Shown here: positions 1 to 12,077 of the stretch, piece by piece
Layout: each line of letters opens with the position of its first letter
Position numbering within the stretch: position 1 is the stretch's first letter
Assembly: GCA_003255025.1 (NCBI GenBank)
Contig: QANY01008571.1
Coordinates: 430,452-494,451 of the forward strand
Source of the DNA: Datisca glomerata
Lineage: Eukaryota > Streptophyta > Magnoliopsida > Cucurbitales > Datiscaceae
Length of the DNA: 64,000 nt
Direction of reading: 5' to 3'
Translations under genes and position numbers: made by a program
Notes under the pieces: model-generated
What the model was told of the DNA's origin: nothing
Database searches by the model: none
The model's input: the letters and a program-made list of their open reading frames with translations, nothing else

Positions 1-766
1 GCTCTGAAACTCTTTCCTAACTCTTTTTTCTTTTCTGAAATCCTTTCAGATTTCTGTTCTAAAATTCTAACACTCTTAACTTTTTCTTTTCTGAAGAGCT
101 GAAACTTCTCCGATCTGAACTTTAACTTTTCCGTTCCGAAGCTTTGACTTTGACTTTTCTGAAGCTCTGAACTCAACTTTATTGAAACCCTTTTTTATTT
201 TATGAGCTTTCTGATATCTTCTTTTCTTATCCGCTCTGATTTTTTCTAACCATCCTTTCCTTCAAATGGATTTCTTTTCAGATCTCAGGACTTTCCCGTT
301 TCTAGAGACTTTTCCCCGTCTCAGGACTTTTCCCGTTCTCAAAACTTTCCTGTTCCTAAGCTAATTTTGTTCCCGTTTCAAGCTAATTTTGTTCCCATTC
401 TAAAGATAATTCTTTTCTTGTCCTCAGGATTTTCTCGTTCTTGAGACACTTTCCATTCTTAGGTCATTTCAACTCAAAACTTGAAATCCAATTAGAATTA
501 AAACTCAAAACTTTGCTCACCACGAGTCAAATAAGTTCTCCTCTCTTTTTTTTTTTAAAAATTTGATAATGATGTAAAAGAGATAAGTCAATCAAATATA
601 CAAGGAATGAGTTTACCGTTTTCTGTTCCATTTCCAGTTTTGTACTTATGTTGTTCCCATCTCTGCTTCCAACTCATTGTCGTTTATGTTCCCACTTTTG
701 TTGTTGAACGGACGTTTGATTTGGTTTTTGGCATTTTGGGAGGGATTTCTTCGAGTTTTTCTCTCG

Positions 767-784
767 CTCTCAATGAAAGCACCA
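767..784 (-). other. Primer binding site of retroelement copy 1
   Basis: The minus strand reads TGGTGCTTTCATTGAGAG two bases inside the LTR end. It begins with TGG, complementary to a tRNA CCA tail, and is identical to the site at 18731-18748 in the complete copy. The tRNA was not identified. Confidence 0.7.
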
Positions 785-786
785 AA

Positions 787-1753
787 TGTAAAAGGGTTTT
801 TTTAGTATCGAGAACCCTCTACGAACAAATAATAAAGATCATAATTTAAAAGATAATGAAAGAATAAAGATACCATCATTTACATGGAAAACCCTTAAAG
901 GAAAGAAAAACCACGAGAAGATTGTTGATATTCACTGGTGTAAAGGATTTTACACAGTTGTTGATGGGAGAAGAGAAGAAGGGCAGTGCCTTTAGTTGAG
1001 GTTTGCTTAGGTCTCTCCTTCTCTTTTTACATGAGCTTGTACTTATAGGCCTTATAATAATAAGAATAATAAAGATAAATGGGGATGATCACACTCCTCT
1101 ATGTTTTTTACTGATGGGATCGTTTCTAAGTCTAAACTCTCATGCTCAGCTTATCCACTATATTGTTTTTGTCATTGCTGAATTAAACATAGCCATAAGA
1201 TCTATCTCATGGTTCTGATCCTCTTCTTTTCCCTTTCTCATCTCCCATCTATCTCACTCAGCCATTAATCAATCACAACCACTTGATGATTTCCTGTGGT
1301 TTTGATCCAATTAGTGAGAGCCACTTGATGGCCTGCCAATCTATTTTGTCCAGGCCACTTGATTGTCGGTCTGAACCCATTTTTCTCGTTCTGAAAGTGA
1401 TGGTCCCCCGTTGTGGAAGTGATAGTTCCCCCGTTCCAGAAGTGATAGTCACCCGTTCCAGAAGTGATAGTCCCCCCATTCCAGAAGCGATAGTCCCCCG
1501 TTCTGGAAGTGAAGGTTCCCCGCTTCAACGTTCTTTCCCGTTTTGACGAGGTCTCCCGCTTCATGGTTCTTTCCCATTCTGACGAGGTCTCTCACTTCAG
1601 CGTTCTTTCCCGTTCTGACGAGGCCTCCCACTTCAGCGTTCTTTCTTGTTCCGACGAGGTCTCCTGCTTTAGTGTTTTTTCTCGTTCTGAAGAGGTCTTT
1701 CGCTTCAGCGTTCTTTCTATACACATGTCTTTGGTGATTTTTTTTCCTCTTTA
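787..1753 (-). repeat. LTR of coding-free retroelement copy 1
   Basis: On the minus strand this stretch ends in CTTTTACA, followed by a 2-base gap and the primer site, exactly as in the intact relative. Its last 150 bases follow the same pattern as the intact LTR (TTAAGG-TTTTC..., a TCTTTATTCT block, GTAGAG...TTCTC). The left limit at 787 is firm. The right limit is set by a polypurine-like tract. Confidence 0.6.
1380..1730. repeat. Tandem repeats inside LTR copy 1
   Basis: There are two adjoining repeat types on the plus strand: about five units of roughly 20-22 bases (CCCGTTCCAGAAGTGATAGT), then about six units of roughly 36 bases (CGTTCTGACGAGGTCTC...CACTTCAGC). Open frames here in several phases result from the repeats and are not called as genes. 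Confidence 0.75.
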
Positions 1754-2314
1754 TTTGCCCCCATTACACTCAATAAATTTCACTTATTGATGTGTAATGA
1801 TGAGGAGTTCTCGATTTGCATGCGCCTTTTGAAAGATCATCTTGTCTTCTCAAGGGAACCTGCATTTAGTGATTTTTCTGCTTTCCGTGAGCCCTAGATA
1901 GGCCCCTTTTATCCATGTGGCAGCGCGTATTTTTTACCTGTTCAATAAGGATATGTCTCCCATGTATGTAGTCATTTTTATCAATGAAAGAAGACATTGT
2001 AATGAAAGCTTATTTTTCATTTTTCTACTTAAATCTATATCTATAGTATATATAAATACGGATAAGGGTGAATAAATATTTATAGACATAAATTGCTCTC
2101 AGTATTTCATGGATTTTTTTAATTGTTCTTCGTGAATATTAAGATTTAATATTAATAATTAAACCAAATAATTAATGGCATTTTTATATTTTTGGACATG
2201 ATTGTTTAAACTACTTTTAAAATTTCCTAAATGTCTTTTACGTATCTAATAATTAATTATTTATCGACTTGTTATTTAGTAATAATTTGTATAATCTTTA
2301 CTTTAATTATGTCT

Positions 2315-2678
2315 TGTTAGGATGAATGGAGTTGTGAGCTTAAAGGAGAGTTCGAGTGACTCTCAAACTAAAATTGTAAGCTTAAGTGAAAATAATGAGC
2401 AAGTGTCAAAGTGTTATAAGACTGTTAAATAGTTAACTAACTCTTAACTGTCAAAGTGTTAGTTAGTCTTAGGAGTGTTAACTATAGTGATATTCCCTGA
2501 TCATTAACCTATTGTAATCAATCTATTATAAATAGTAAAAAGGCTCGTATATCTCAGAAGTTGTTGAGATCACTTTCTGCCAAAATTATCTTCTTATTTC
2601 TATTCTTCTTCTTCTTCTTCTTCCTCTTTTCTAGTTTCTTAGTTTCTTGTTCATTACAGAAGCTAAAAAACTCTTTCA
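2315..2678 (+). repeat. 5' LTR of copia 1
   Basis: The 364-bp LTR begins TGTTAGGATGAATGG and ends CTCTTTCA. It carries a likely core promoter (CTATTATAAATAG near 2522-2534) and a CTT-rich leader near 2600-2630. Its partner is 7064-7414. Confidence 0.93.
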
Positions 2679-2710
2679 TGGTATTATACGAACTCGTGAC
2701 CTACGTCTAA

Positions 2711-3520
2711 ATGGCAGAATCAAGTTCTAGTGACTCAGCAAGTTCATCTTCGAGCAGTGTGTTCAGCAACGCACTAAATAGTTCTCTTTCTGTCAAGCTT
2801 GACAAACACAACTATGTAATTTGGAAATCACAGCTTATGCCTGCTATGATAGGGAATGGACTTGAAGATACGGTCCTTCGATTAACACATAAGCCATAGA
2901 GGAAGAAGACTGATGGGAGTATCAATCCAGAGTATACTACCCGGATAAGGAAAGACCAACTGTGACTGATGGGAGTATCAATCCAGAGTATACTACCCGG
3001 ATAAGGAAAGACCAACTGTTTTGAAGTTGGTTGAGGTCCTCCATGACAATAGGAGTAGTAGGGACAGTTGCTCAATACCAATCATCCGCAGAAGTCTGGA
3101 GTTCACTCAAGAAAATCTTTGCTTGCCAGTTGAAGGCCAAGCTGATGCAATTGATGAATTCATTACAAAACACACCAAAAGGTAATCTTTCAATATCAGA
3201 ATATTGTGAAAAGTTAAAGAGGATAGTTGACTCCTTGGGAGAACCACTACAACCCGTAAATGATGAAGATATGATGATGTACATCATGAATGGACTTGGG
3301 GTAGAATTTGACCTTGTTGTAGTGAATATTACATCTAGATCAGATGAAACTTCAATGGAAGATATGCAACCTCTATTGATGTGTCATGAGAGTAGGCTAG
3401 AAAGACAACTAGCCATGAATGAAAGTGCAATAAAAATGAGTGCAAATATGATTACAAATGAACGGAATAGGAAGTTCTTTAATGGTGGACAAAGTTCTTT
3501 TAACAAGAACTGAGAGAGAC
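2711..3520 (+). pseudogene. copia 1 gag (broken)
   Basis: This was the capsid-like Gag. It begins at ATG 2711 with a serine-rich N-terminus followed by the usual LDKHNYVIWKSQL motif, and meets a stop after about 62 codons. A 56-bp tandem duplication (2908-2963 and 2964-3019) then shifts the frame. Gag resumes around 3031 and runs about 160 codons with the AEVWSSLKKIF and ISEYCEKLKRIVDSLG motifs of UBN2-type Gag. The zinc knuckle near 3610-3665 has a TAG stop between its first two cysteines and a tyrosine where the last cysteine should be. Confidence 0.9.
2908..3019 (+). repeat. 56-bp tandem duplication in copia 1 gag
   Basis: Bases 2908-2963 and 2964-3019 are identical, starting GACTGATGGGAGTATC and ending ACCAACTGT. 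As 56 is not divisible by 3, it shifts the gag frame. The identity suggests a duplication younger than the element's point mutations. Confidence 0.97.
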
Positions 3521-3739
3521 GAAATGTTGGTTTTTCACATTCTCATCAATTTAGAGGAGGTATTCAAGGTAGAAGTGGTGGTAGGAATGGTAGAGGTGGA
3601 AGCGTTATTTGCTAGGTTTGTAGTAAATCAGTGCATACTGCAAATGTTTATTATTTCAGGTATAAGAGAAACAACCATAATCAATCTCAAAATCAGAATT
3701 CTTGGGGCCCGCAGAGCAACTCTAACGACCAGAACCAAA

Positions 3740-6700
3740 ATTCTTTGAATCAACAGTCAAATCCCTCAGCTTATATTGCTTCACCCCCAGCCTTTATTGC
3801 CCACCTGACTCAATTAGTGACCATGTTTGGTATGGAGACAGGGCTGCTACTAACCATGTCACAGTTGACCTCAATAACTTGAGCATGGCACAAGAGTACT
3901 GTGGAATGGAGAAACTGGCAGTAGGAAATGGTAATCTTCTGCATATTTCTCATATTGGTTCAGCTGCTTCCTTCAAAATCTTTTCCATTAAAATTGAATT
4001 CTATACTAAGAGTTCCTGATATTAAAAGAAATCTTATTAGCATATCCAAACTGACTAGTGATAACAATATGTTTGCTGAGTTCCATTCTAACTATTGTTT
4101 TGTAAAGGACAAGGTCTTGGGAGCACTTCTTTTGCAAGGGATTCTCCAAGATGACCTTTACCTCCTAACCTATCTAAGTGTTAAATCTCATGCTTGTTTT
4201 GTAGATACAGTATTACGCATTTATGTTCTAGATTCTAAAATGTGTAATAGCAAGCCTCTTTCTGATATTCATAGAAATTCCGTGTTAGTGAATAATGTCA
4301 ACACTTGTTCTTCTACTTCTAAATACTTCTGTAAACCAGTTCTTGGCAAGACCATTTTCAAAAATAGCTCAAATGTTCTTTACGGATCTGTGTTTTCTAT
4401 GCTTTCTGTAGATAGTTTAATTTTTTTAAATCTGAATGTAACTCTACTGAATGCAATTTACATGATTTGAATGAATCAAATAGATGGCATCAAAGGCTAG
4501 GACACCCTGCATATAACATGATTCCAAAGGCTCTTAAATCTGGACAAATTAAACCTCCCAATCTTTTGCATGATTTTTGCACAGCCTGTCAAAAAGGCAA
4601 AAATCACTCTCAACCATATCCTAAATCTGTAACCACTACTAGCCAATCTCTAGAACTAATTTTTATAAATCTTTGGGGTCCTTCACCCTCTCTATTGAGG
4701 GAAGGTTACATATACTATATTTATTTTCTTGATGATCTTATTAGGTATTCTTAGGTATATCCATTTAAATTCAAGTCTGAACCTTTATAAGCCTTTATTA
4801 TTTTCAAAACTCTAGTTGAAAAATAATTTAATAAACCTATCAAGATATTACAATCAGATTGAGGGGTAAATACAGGTCTTTTACTCCTTAGTTGAAGTAG
4901 GGTTAACTCTTCTCTACCCAAGCTGGTTTATCACTTAGTTTTTGGTGGGAAGCTATCTCTACTGCTGCCTTTATAATAAATAGACTACCAACACCTATAC
5001 TGTAAAACATCTCTCCATTTCAAAAACTATTTCACAAAATACCTGATTACAAAGCCTTTAAGACTTTTGGATGTGCACGTTTTCCTTAACTTAGGCCATA
5101 TAATTCGTATAAGGTAGATTTTCATTCATATTTATGTATCTTTATTGGTTACTCCTCTGAACATAAAGGCTATAAATGCCTACATCCTTCTGGTAGGCTA
5201 TACATTGCTAGAAATGTAAACTTTATTGAGTCATATTTTCCTTTCCTAACTCATTTCGCTTTTACCAAATCAACATCTAAGAGTATTTTTAACTCTGCAC
5301 AAACTATGCATTGCTTTGTATCTTCATATCCATTTCTGTTATTCAACCAAGCAACTCTAGTTCTGTGAATTCTAAAACACAGAATATTTATATTGTGCCT
5401 GAGAATCACTTGCAAGAAAGTACTCTCAGATTTGAAGCCTCTACAACAAACCACTCTGAATCAGGTAGCTCTCGTACTCATTCAAATTTTCATTCAAATA
5501 CTTATGCTAACATTTTTTCAGATTTCCCCCTTTTTTTTTTCAAAAAACCTTATCATTGACTTACCTATCTCTATGGCTAAACCTACACCAGTGACCACTG
5601 TTCGACATCCAACTCAAACATAAACCTCCAAATCTACTCATCATATGTAAACCAGGTCCAAAAGTGGCATTAATAAACCAAAAGTCCTTATAACCTCCAA
5701 ACACCCTCTCGCATCACCTTCCTTACATGTTGAACCAACATCCACCAAACAGGCTCTTAATAGTCCCATTTGGAAGCAAGTAATGCTTGAAGAGTTTACT
5801 GCCCTTATAAGGAATAATACTTGGGATCTGGTTCCATACTCTCCTAAAATGCCTTTGGTAGGAAACATGTGGGTTTACAAGCTGAAACTGAATCTAGATG
5901 GGAGCATTACGATGCATAAAGCAAGACTGGTAGCAAAAGGGTTCCATGAAATCCCAAAGATTGATTTTACTGAGACATTCAGTCCAGTAATCAAGCTCAC
6001 AACAGTAACAATAATTCTCTATCTTGCAGTGTCCCTTGGATGGGAGGTGAAACAGTTGGATGTGCACAATACTTTTTTGAATGGATTCTTGAAGGGGACA
6101 GTGTTTATGCCTCAACCAGAAGGGATCTGTGATCCTCTTAAACCAAATCATGTGTGTAGGGTGAAAAAGACCTTGTATGGCCTTAAACATACACCAATGG
6201 CCTGGTAAGATAGACTTAGAGGGGCCTTACTACAGTAGGGATTCAGGAATGCAAAGTCATACACTTCACTCTTCATTTATCAGTCTGGACAGTAAGTTAT
6301 CTACCTAGTTTTCTATGTAGATGACATACTCATTACTGGTATAAATAAATAGTCTGCATTGGAGGATTTGGGACCAATACATTTATTCTTAGGGGTTGAG
6401 ATTCATAGAGACAAATCTGATATGTATCTCACCCAAACAAAGCATATTATTGAGTAAACTTAGTCAGTTTATTCATGCTCCAATTGAGGTACACTGGATT
6501 GCTTGCAAGAGACTATTGAGATACTTAAAGGGTACCAATTACGAAGGCTTAGTCATCAAACCATCTTCAGTTGTGAGTATTCAAGCCTTTTCAGACGCTG
6601 ACTGGGTAGGAGATGTTAGAGATAAGAGATCAGCAGGTGCACATATCTGGTATACTTAGGGCAATTACTTGGTGTCTGGTCATTGAATAAGCAACACATT

Positions 6701-7051
6701 ATGTCCAGATCTAGCATTGAAGCTGAATATAGAGCCTTGGCTAATGCAACTTCAGAAATAAAATGATCCAGGAATCTTGTGTTAGAATTATCTGTGCACC
6801 TAGTTCAACCACCTATTTTATGGTGTGATAACATCAGTGCACTAGCTTAACCTCCAACCTTGTTCTTCACAGCAAAACTAAACATATTGAATTGGACATT
6901 CATTTTATTCGTGAGAAGGTCCAAATACAGGCACCTGATTCTGAGATATATTCCTTTTGCTGAGCAATTAGCCGATTTACTCACCAAGGTGCTTTCTACA
7001 CCTAGATTTACTTATCTAAAAGGAAAGCTGCAAGTGAGGAACTTCCCTTAG
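3740..7051 (+). pseudogene. copia 1 pol (protease-integrase-RT-RNase H, broken)
   Basis: Pieces of Pol lie in order. A protease/pre-integrase segment is at 3928-4470. The integrase zinc domain RWHQRLGHP...CTACQKGK is at 4477-4620. The first catalytic Asp of integrase is Asn (FINLWGPSP, near 4670), and the next catalytic motif reads SD-stop-G near 4857. RT starts near 5783, contains FNLD-like and TFSPVIKLTT motifs, and keeps the YVDD box at 6313-6324. RNase H pieces (SDADWVGD near 6590, ADLLTKVLS near 6975) follow. Many in-frame stops and frameshifts show loss of function. Confidence 0.9.
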
Positions 7052-7063
7052 CTTGAGGGTGGA

Positions 7064-7414
7064 TATTAGGATGAATGGAGTTGTGAGCTTAAAGGAGAGC
7101 TTGAGTGACTGCCAAACTAAAGTTGTGAGCTTAAGTGAAAATAATGAGCAAGTGTCAAAGTGTTGTAAGACTGTTAAAGAGTTAACTAACTCTTAACTGT
7201 CAAAGTGTTAGTTAGCCTTAGGAGTGTTAACTATAGTGATATTCCTTTATCATTAACCTATTGTAATATTATAAATAGTAAAAAGCTCATGAATCTCAGA
7301 AGTTGTCGAGATCACTTTCAGCCAAAATCATCTTCTTGTTTATGTTATTCTTCTTCTTCCTCTTTTCAGGTTTCTTAGTTGTTTGTTCATTACAGAAGCT
7401 AAACAACTATTTCA
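7064..7414 (+). repeat. 3' LTR of copia 1
   Basis: The 351-bp LTR begins TATTAGGATGAATGG (the expected TG is mutated to TA) and follows the polypurine tract. It ends ACTATTTCA before the TGTCT target duplication. Confidence 0.93.
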
Positions 7415-7419
7415 TGTCT

Positions 7420-8847
7420 TAATCATCATTCGTTAGACGATATTAAACGTTCGTTTAAATATATCAATTCTTTAACGTAAATCTATTAAAACAAGAATCA
7501 TAAGATACCACAAAATGCGTGAAATGAAAATAAGACGAATGAAGAAACATAAAAAATGAAATCAAATATAATTTTATTAGTTAAGATATATTATTAAAAA
7601 TACTATATTTGAAGAAACCTATATAAATTAGAGGGATGCTAGTAAAAGAGTGTTGCTAGCGTCACTCATATAAATTAATATGTTTTTATGAATTTTACAA
7701 ACGCTCAATGCTCTATATTATTTCTTATATTTATACTATTTAATTATTGTATGTTTAGTATTTTTTCACTCTTTGAAATCTTATTTTTACTGAATTTTTG
7801 TCGTTTACTTTATCACATGTAGTGCACGTTTTAGGAACTAATCTACAAGCAAATAATTTCGTTATAACCTGATCTTTAATTTTACTGTTAATCTAATCAG
7901 TGAACAAGAAAATCAATATGGCAGTTGTGCAATTATACTGTTAGAAAACAGAAGGTTAACCTTGTTCTATTCTAGATAATTACCAAAAGCAAACTGAACT
8001 TCTAAATTAAAACCTCCTCTCTGTGTTGTGTTCCGGTTCTTAACCAAATGAAGTAACGCTCTCATTGTCAACTGAGACTAGCTAGTTCAGTTTGGTGGAC
8101 TCTCTTCCCTTTCTAATTCTCATTATATTGGTCCAGACTCTAGAGTTGATACAACTTCCCTCTCTTATGATAGTGATATCATTGTACGTAACTGTAATAA
8201 TTTGTAGAACTGAGAAAATGGTAAAGCTCTCATTAATTTTCAGTTATTTGGTCTTTAGAGTGATAAAATTATCTTATGATGACCAAAAGTTTAATTTTCT
8301 TTCTAACCATGCTCCTCTCCATGACTCTTAATCTCTCTCTCCTCTCTTGCTCTTCCGCCCACAAGTTCCTCCCTCTCCATTCCTCTATCTCACAAGCTTG
8401 CCTCTTCGAATAAGTCTCTGAACAAAGATTTTAACAAGAAATTTTCCAATGACAATTTGTCAATAAATTCGTGGAACAACCTTATTTAGTTCAAAACATC
8501 AATGATAGTCAGATTAATCAACATTTTTATGTTTTGATGCAACAACAAGATGTTATTTGTAACAAGTAGTTTATTAGTTAGTTAATTGGTCACATTTTAT
8601 GCATGAAACGGGTTAGATTGGTATTAGTCTGGATGGATAGAGCAAAATAATTCTACTAGATACAATGTACTTATTATATCTAATAAGTATATTGTGTCAA
8701 TATTATGATAATTTTAGGTAGCATAGATATCATTATGGGAGAAGCTGATTGTTAAAATGGTAATTGATACAACAGAAGTACATGATATGTGTTTATAAAA
8801 CTAAGATATGATTTTTATAAAAAATAATGTAACTTAATATATTATTG
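7420..8847. other. AT-rich spacer without recognisable gene
   Basis: I see only AT-rich sequence with short, unconvincing open frames. A short CT-rich stretch lies near 8330-8400. No splice-consistent gene or known domain was recognised. Confidence 0.6.
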
Positions 8848-9084
8848 GGTAAATTACACATATCTCTTATGTGATTTCATTAAATTACACAGACACTTCA
8901 TCTATATTCAATAATTACACTAATCTCCCCTCTGTTAATTTTCCATCAATTTCTTTAAGTTTTTAATGAAAACCCAAAAATATCCCTCCCACTACAAAAC
9001 ACTCAGAACCCTAACACCTATGCCCAATCTCACGAAATTTCCAAACCTCACAAAATCCAACCCTACTGTCGCAGGAGATAAAGC

Positions 9085-9240
9085 CCACGATCTCCGCCAT
9101 TCGCCCAGCTATGGCCACGAGTTCCGGGCACCCCAGCCACGGCCACGAACTCCGCGCACCCCGCACCCCATCCACCACGAGCTCCACGCACACAGCCATG
9201 ACCACGAGCTCCGTGCACCCCATCCACGGTCTTCTTCTGC
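9085..9240. other. GC-rich segment with CCACGAGCTCCG repeats inside TIR element
   Basis: This stretch is far richer in G and C than its neighbours. It contains several imperfect copies of GCCACGAGCTCCGCGCACCC. An open plus-strand frame (8966-9298) runs through it with repeated HELRAPHP-like residues. It looks like a repeat or a captured host fragment rather than a proven protein gene. Confidence 0.4.
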
Positions 9241-10049
9241 ATTTTTTGTTGTTACTTATTGTGCTATTTTTTGCAGTCTTGCTGTTAGTTTTGTGTGAAG
9301 CTCTTCTAATTTTTGATTTCTTGCTGTTAGTTTTTATGTAAAGTTATGCTAATTTTTGCATTTTTGTTGTTTTGTTAGATTTGGTTCGAAAGTTCTGCTA
9401 AACTTCCGAAGATTTTTTTGGCTTTTTAGTTTGATTATTTGCATTCTTGCTCTTGTGACAAAAGCTTATTCCTTTTTCCACTTTTGGTTCAACCAACCCA
9501 AGCTCTACTCCAAGACCCAAAGTTGTCCACTGAATGAGTCTCAGTTTGTATTCCAGTTATGCTTCTCGTTTTGTATTCTTGCTCTTGTACAGTATTATTT
9601 AGTATATTATGTATTGAATTGCTTAGGTAGTGGTCATTCTCTTGATTTATGTTTCTGTTCTTATTTGATTTTGTAGATTAAATTGCTTAGCTAGTGGTGT
9701 GCTAACTGTAAAGAAATGGGTTAGAATAAGAGAATTTGTCAACTGCTCCTGTTAAGAAGTCAACAGTCCAATCGAGAACCAAGACCAACTCACAGCAAAC
9801 ACCAAGTACATTTACTAACATCTCGGTTCAAGAGAGGATGATGGCAAAAATGACTGCCAAAAGACTAAAAAATGTTAGTTTCCATCTAGTAACATGTTTC
9901 TTTTTGTTTATAAGCTAACATTCTATACTAGTTGGTTTATTTACGGTACAGAATTTGAAGGCAAAGGAAGGCTCCTGCACGCAAGGGAATAGATTGAGTG
10001 TTGGGCAAGGATTGGATTGATTTAGGTAAATGAGCGGTACCATGATTTT

Positions 10050-10225
10050 TTTTATAGTCATTTGTTGTCTTAGGCTATATTTTTCAGAGCCATTCGTTCG
10101 CTTTAGGCTATATTTTTTAGAATCATTTGTTGATTTTAACCTATATTTTTTAGAGCCATTTGTTGGCTTTATAGCCAACATTTTTTTAGAGTCATAAGTT
10201 GGCTTAGTAGATAATTTTATGAAGC
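10050..10225. repeat. 33-bp tandem repeat
   Basis: Five diverged units begin near 10056, 10089, 10122, 10155 and 10191, each resembling GCCATTTGTTGGCTTTAGGC plus a TATATTTTTTAGA tail. The spacing is 33, 33, 33 and 36 bases. Confidence 0.85.
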
Positions 10226-10906
10226 GCTACATATATTTTGGTTAATTTTATGAAATTAAGTAGATTGAATGACTTAGTAGTTGAATTATATTTGGATAAT
10301 AATATGCAGCTAAGTAGATTGAATGACTTAGTGGTTGAATTACATTTTTGATCATTTTAGTGTTGTTTGAATGGTTTTGGAGTAAAATCGTGTTATTCGG
10401 ATTGAAATTCTAATGTTGAATTAAATTGTCGAAATGTGTTTGGAATGCTTAGTTAATGTGTTGATTTTGGATAATTTTGGATGAATTTGGATAATTTTGG
10501 ATGAAAACGAATATATCTCATAGTAGTCAATTACATTTTGGTTTTTGAAAAAAAATGGAACGTTTTGATTTTTTACGACCCCACATTCCGTTCTGTTCCC
10601 ATTCCGGAACCGGAATATTTTGGCCATTCCAGCCGGAACGGAACAAAATTGACTATTATGATATATCTAGATTATTAGTATTATTATGTATTGGATTGCA
10701 TAGGTAGTGATAATTTGAATTAAATTGTGGATAAGAGTATTTTAGACATTTCGGCATCAATGTAACTGCTGTTAAAAAATTCTGTTAAAAAATGGACCTA
10801 ATTGTAATAGAATGTGAAGTACATGGGAAGTTTGTATAATTATTAAGTATAGAGGGGATGTCTGTGTAATTTAGTCAAATCACATGAAACGTCTGTGTAA
10901 TTTATC

Positions 10907-12077
10907 TTTTATTATAGTATCATTGTATTATTGTCGTTATATAACATAACAATATTATTTTTATTATAAATATATTTTAAGTACTATATAATATTTTATA
11001 TAATTAGTTTTTTTTTGCCAAGTTAGAAATAAACATTTTTGGTGAGGACATTACTCTCGTTTTAAACGATAATGAGATTACCTTTGTTTTGCGATAATGT
11101 TATTACACTGGTAATATTCAGAATTCAGTTTCTCATGTAACGAGTACAATAATGTCTTTACATTGTCACATTACCATGCTAATGTTTTCATATTACCATT
11201 AAAAAACAACCTTTACCTTAATTATTTCGAGTCTCTAATTCCACAACTATAAGTAAATGTGTATAATTCCTTCCGCAAGGTATCTTACAATGTTTTAATA
11301 AGTTGTAAAAAGCTCTGTGGTCTTCGATACATGATAGCACTCTATTGATTTTACTATCCAAGTGTAGTCGGTTAGATACTATACCAATGTCAAGTTAAAG
11401 CTCTTATAATATATATTCTTTTGTGTTCCTAGATTATTCGAGCATGTAGAATGCTTATTGCAAGTGTATGTAAAGTCCTCCATAAAGAATTTATTGTATC
11501 TTCCACTGTTGTTGAATTATGAGGCCGTTTGGTATTTGGTGTGTTTGGTTGTAGGTGGTACTATATATAGTAATTGATGAGAATTTATGATTGTTTTGTT
11601 TGTTCTAAAATAATTCATTAGTAAATTAAAGAAAAATTAACTTTGGAGATGATGTAGCGGAAGCTTCTTGGTGAAACACACATGTACAAAAAATTGAAAA
11701 CAAAATTCTATAAGCATGTTTATTCGTGCATAAATAATAACTAGATACTTTGGTTCTCGCAAGAGTACCGAAACTCTAAAAAAATAGAGAAACTCTATTT
11801 GATTTTTTAAAATTGAATCTCAACAATATCTCTAGACTACAGTCTTTAAATAAGAAAATTAGAAATAGGAACCCCTAAACTCTTAAATTACGAGAATAAT
11901 AAAAAATTAATGTTTTCAAATAAATGCAGAGAAATAAAATACTAAATTCCAGGACTAAAAGGCCATAAATTGTCAATATGGGCTTCCTAGTGAAAGTAAT
12001 TAATGAAAAACTTTTCTAAAATGGCAAAAACGCATTTCCAGATACCTAATCGATGAAATTTAGTAAAAAAAAAAAGG
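10907..12077. other. AT-rich spacer
   Basis: No gene was seen. Bases 11036-11215 contain repeated ATTACC/GATAATG words in both orientations and might be a degraded MITE. The GAGGCCGTTTGGTATTTGG sequence at 11520 resembles a MITE end, but no matching right end was found. Confidence 0.4.

Larger units (their letters stand above)
1..1900 (-). mobile_element. Partial coding-free LTR retroelement, copy 1
   Basis: The element is read on the minus strand. Bases 1-540 are pyrimidine-rich; their reverse complement matches the purine-rich interior of the complete element at 18037-25040 over hundreds of bases (for example, the cagagcttcagaa..agaaaagttgaagt repeats near 19960-20220, and the AAGAAATCCATTTGAA segment). 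The minus-strand order is an apparent polypurine tract (about 1754-1766), an LTR, a primer site (767-784), then interior running off the left edge. No gag or pol is visible; the short open frames are low-complexity by-products of repeats. Family membership is well supported by the shared interior, primer site and LTR 3' end. The right boundary near 1.9 kb is only estimated. Confidence 0.7.
2315..7414 (+). mobile_element. Ty1/copia LTR retrotransposon 1, complete but defective
   Basis: The 5' LTR is 2315-2678 and the 3' LTR 7064-7414, both ending ...ATTTCA or ...CTTTCA. A perfect 5-bp target duplication TGTCT flanks the element (2310-2314 and 7415-7419). The primer site at 2679 (TGGTATTATACGAAC) is a mutated form of the usual plant copia site. 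The polypurine tract CTTGAGGGTGGA is at 7052-7063. The order gag, protease, integrase, RT, RNase H defines Ty1/copia. Stops, frameshifts and a 56-bp duplication break the reading frame throughout, so it cannot be autonomous. The LTRs differ at many sites and in length, so the insertion is not recent. Confidence 0.95.
8848..10906. mobile_element. Non-autonomous DNA transposon with long TIRs
   Basis: Left end GGTAAATTACACA (8848 on) and right end TGTGTAATTTATC (to 10906) start inverted repeats that can be followed for about 110 bp on each side. Examples are the ATGTGATTT-ATTAAATTACACAGAC block on the left against its inverted match at 10870-10902, and CTCCCCTCTGTTAATT-like blocks further in. 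No transposase is visible. The interior carries a GC-rich segment (9085-9235) and a 33-bp tandem array. No convincing target duplication was found. TIR length suggests a Mutator-like element, but this is inference. Confidence 0.7.

Noticed and set aside
1265..1790. Several overlapping open frames on both strands
   Set aside because: By-products of 20-36 base tandem repeats without stops; sequences are repetitive in all frames.
7420..8847. Possible gene at 8092-8331
   Set aside because: Short, AT-rich, no domain; the CT-rich stretch after it is simple sequence.
9736..9918. Small protein gene inside the TIR element
   Set aside because: Starts only at a non-ATG codon, no recognised domain and no conservation evidence.
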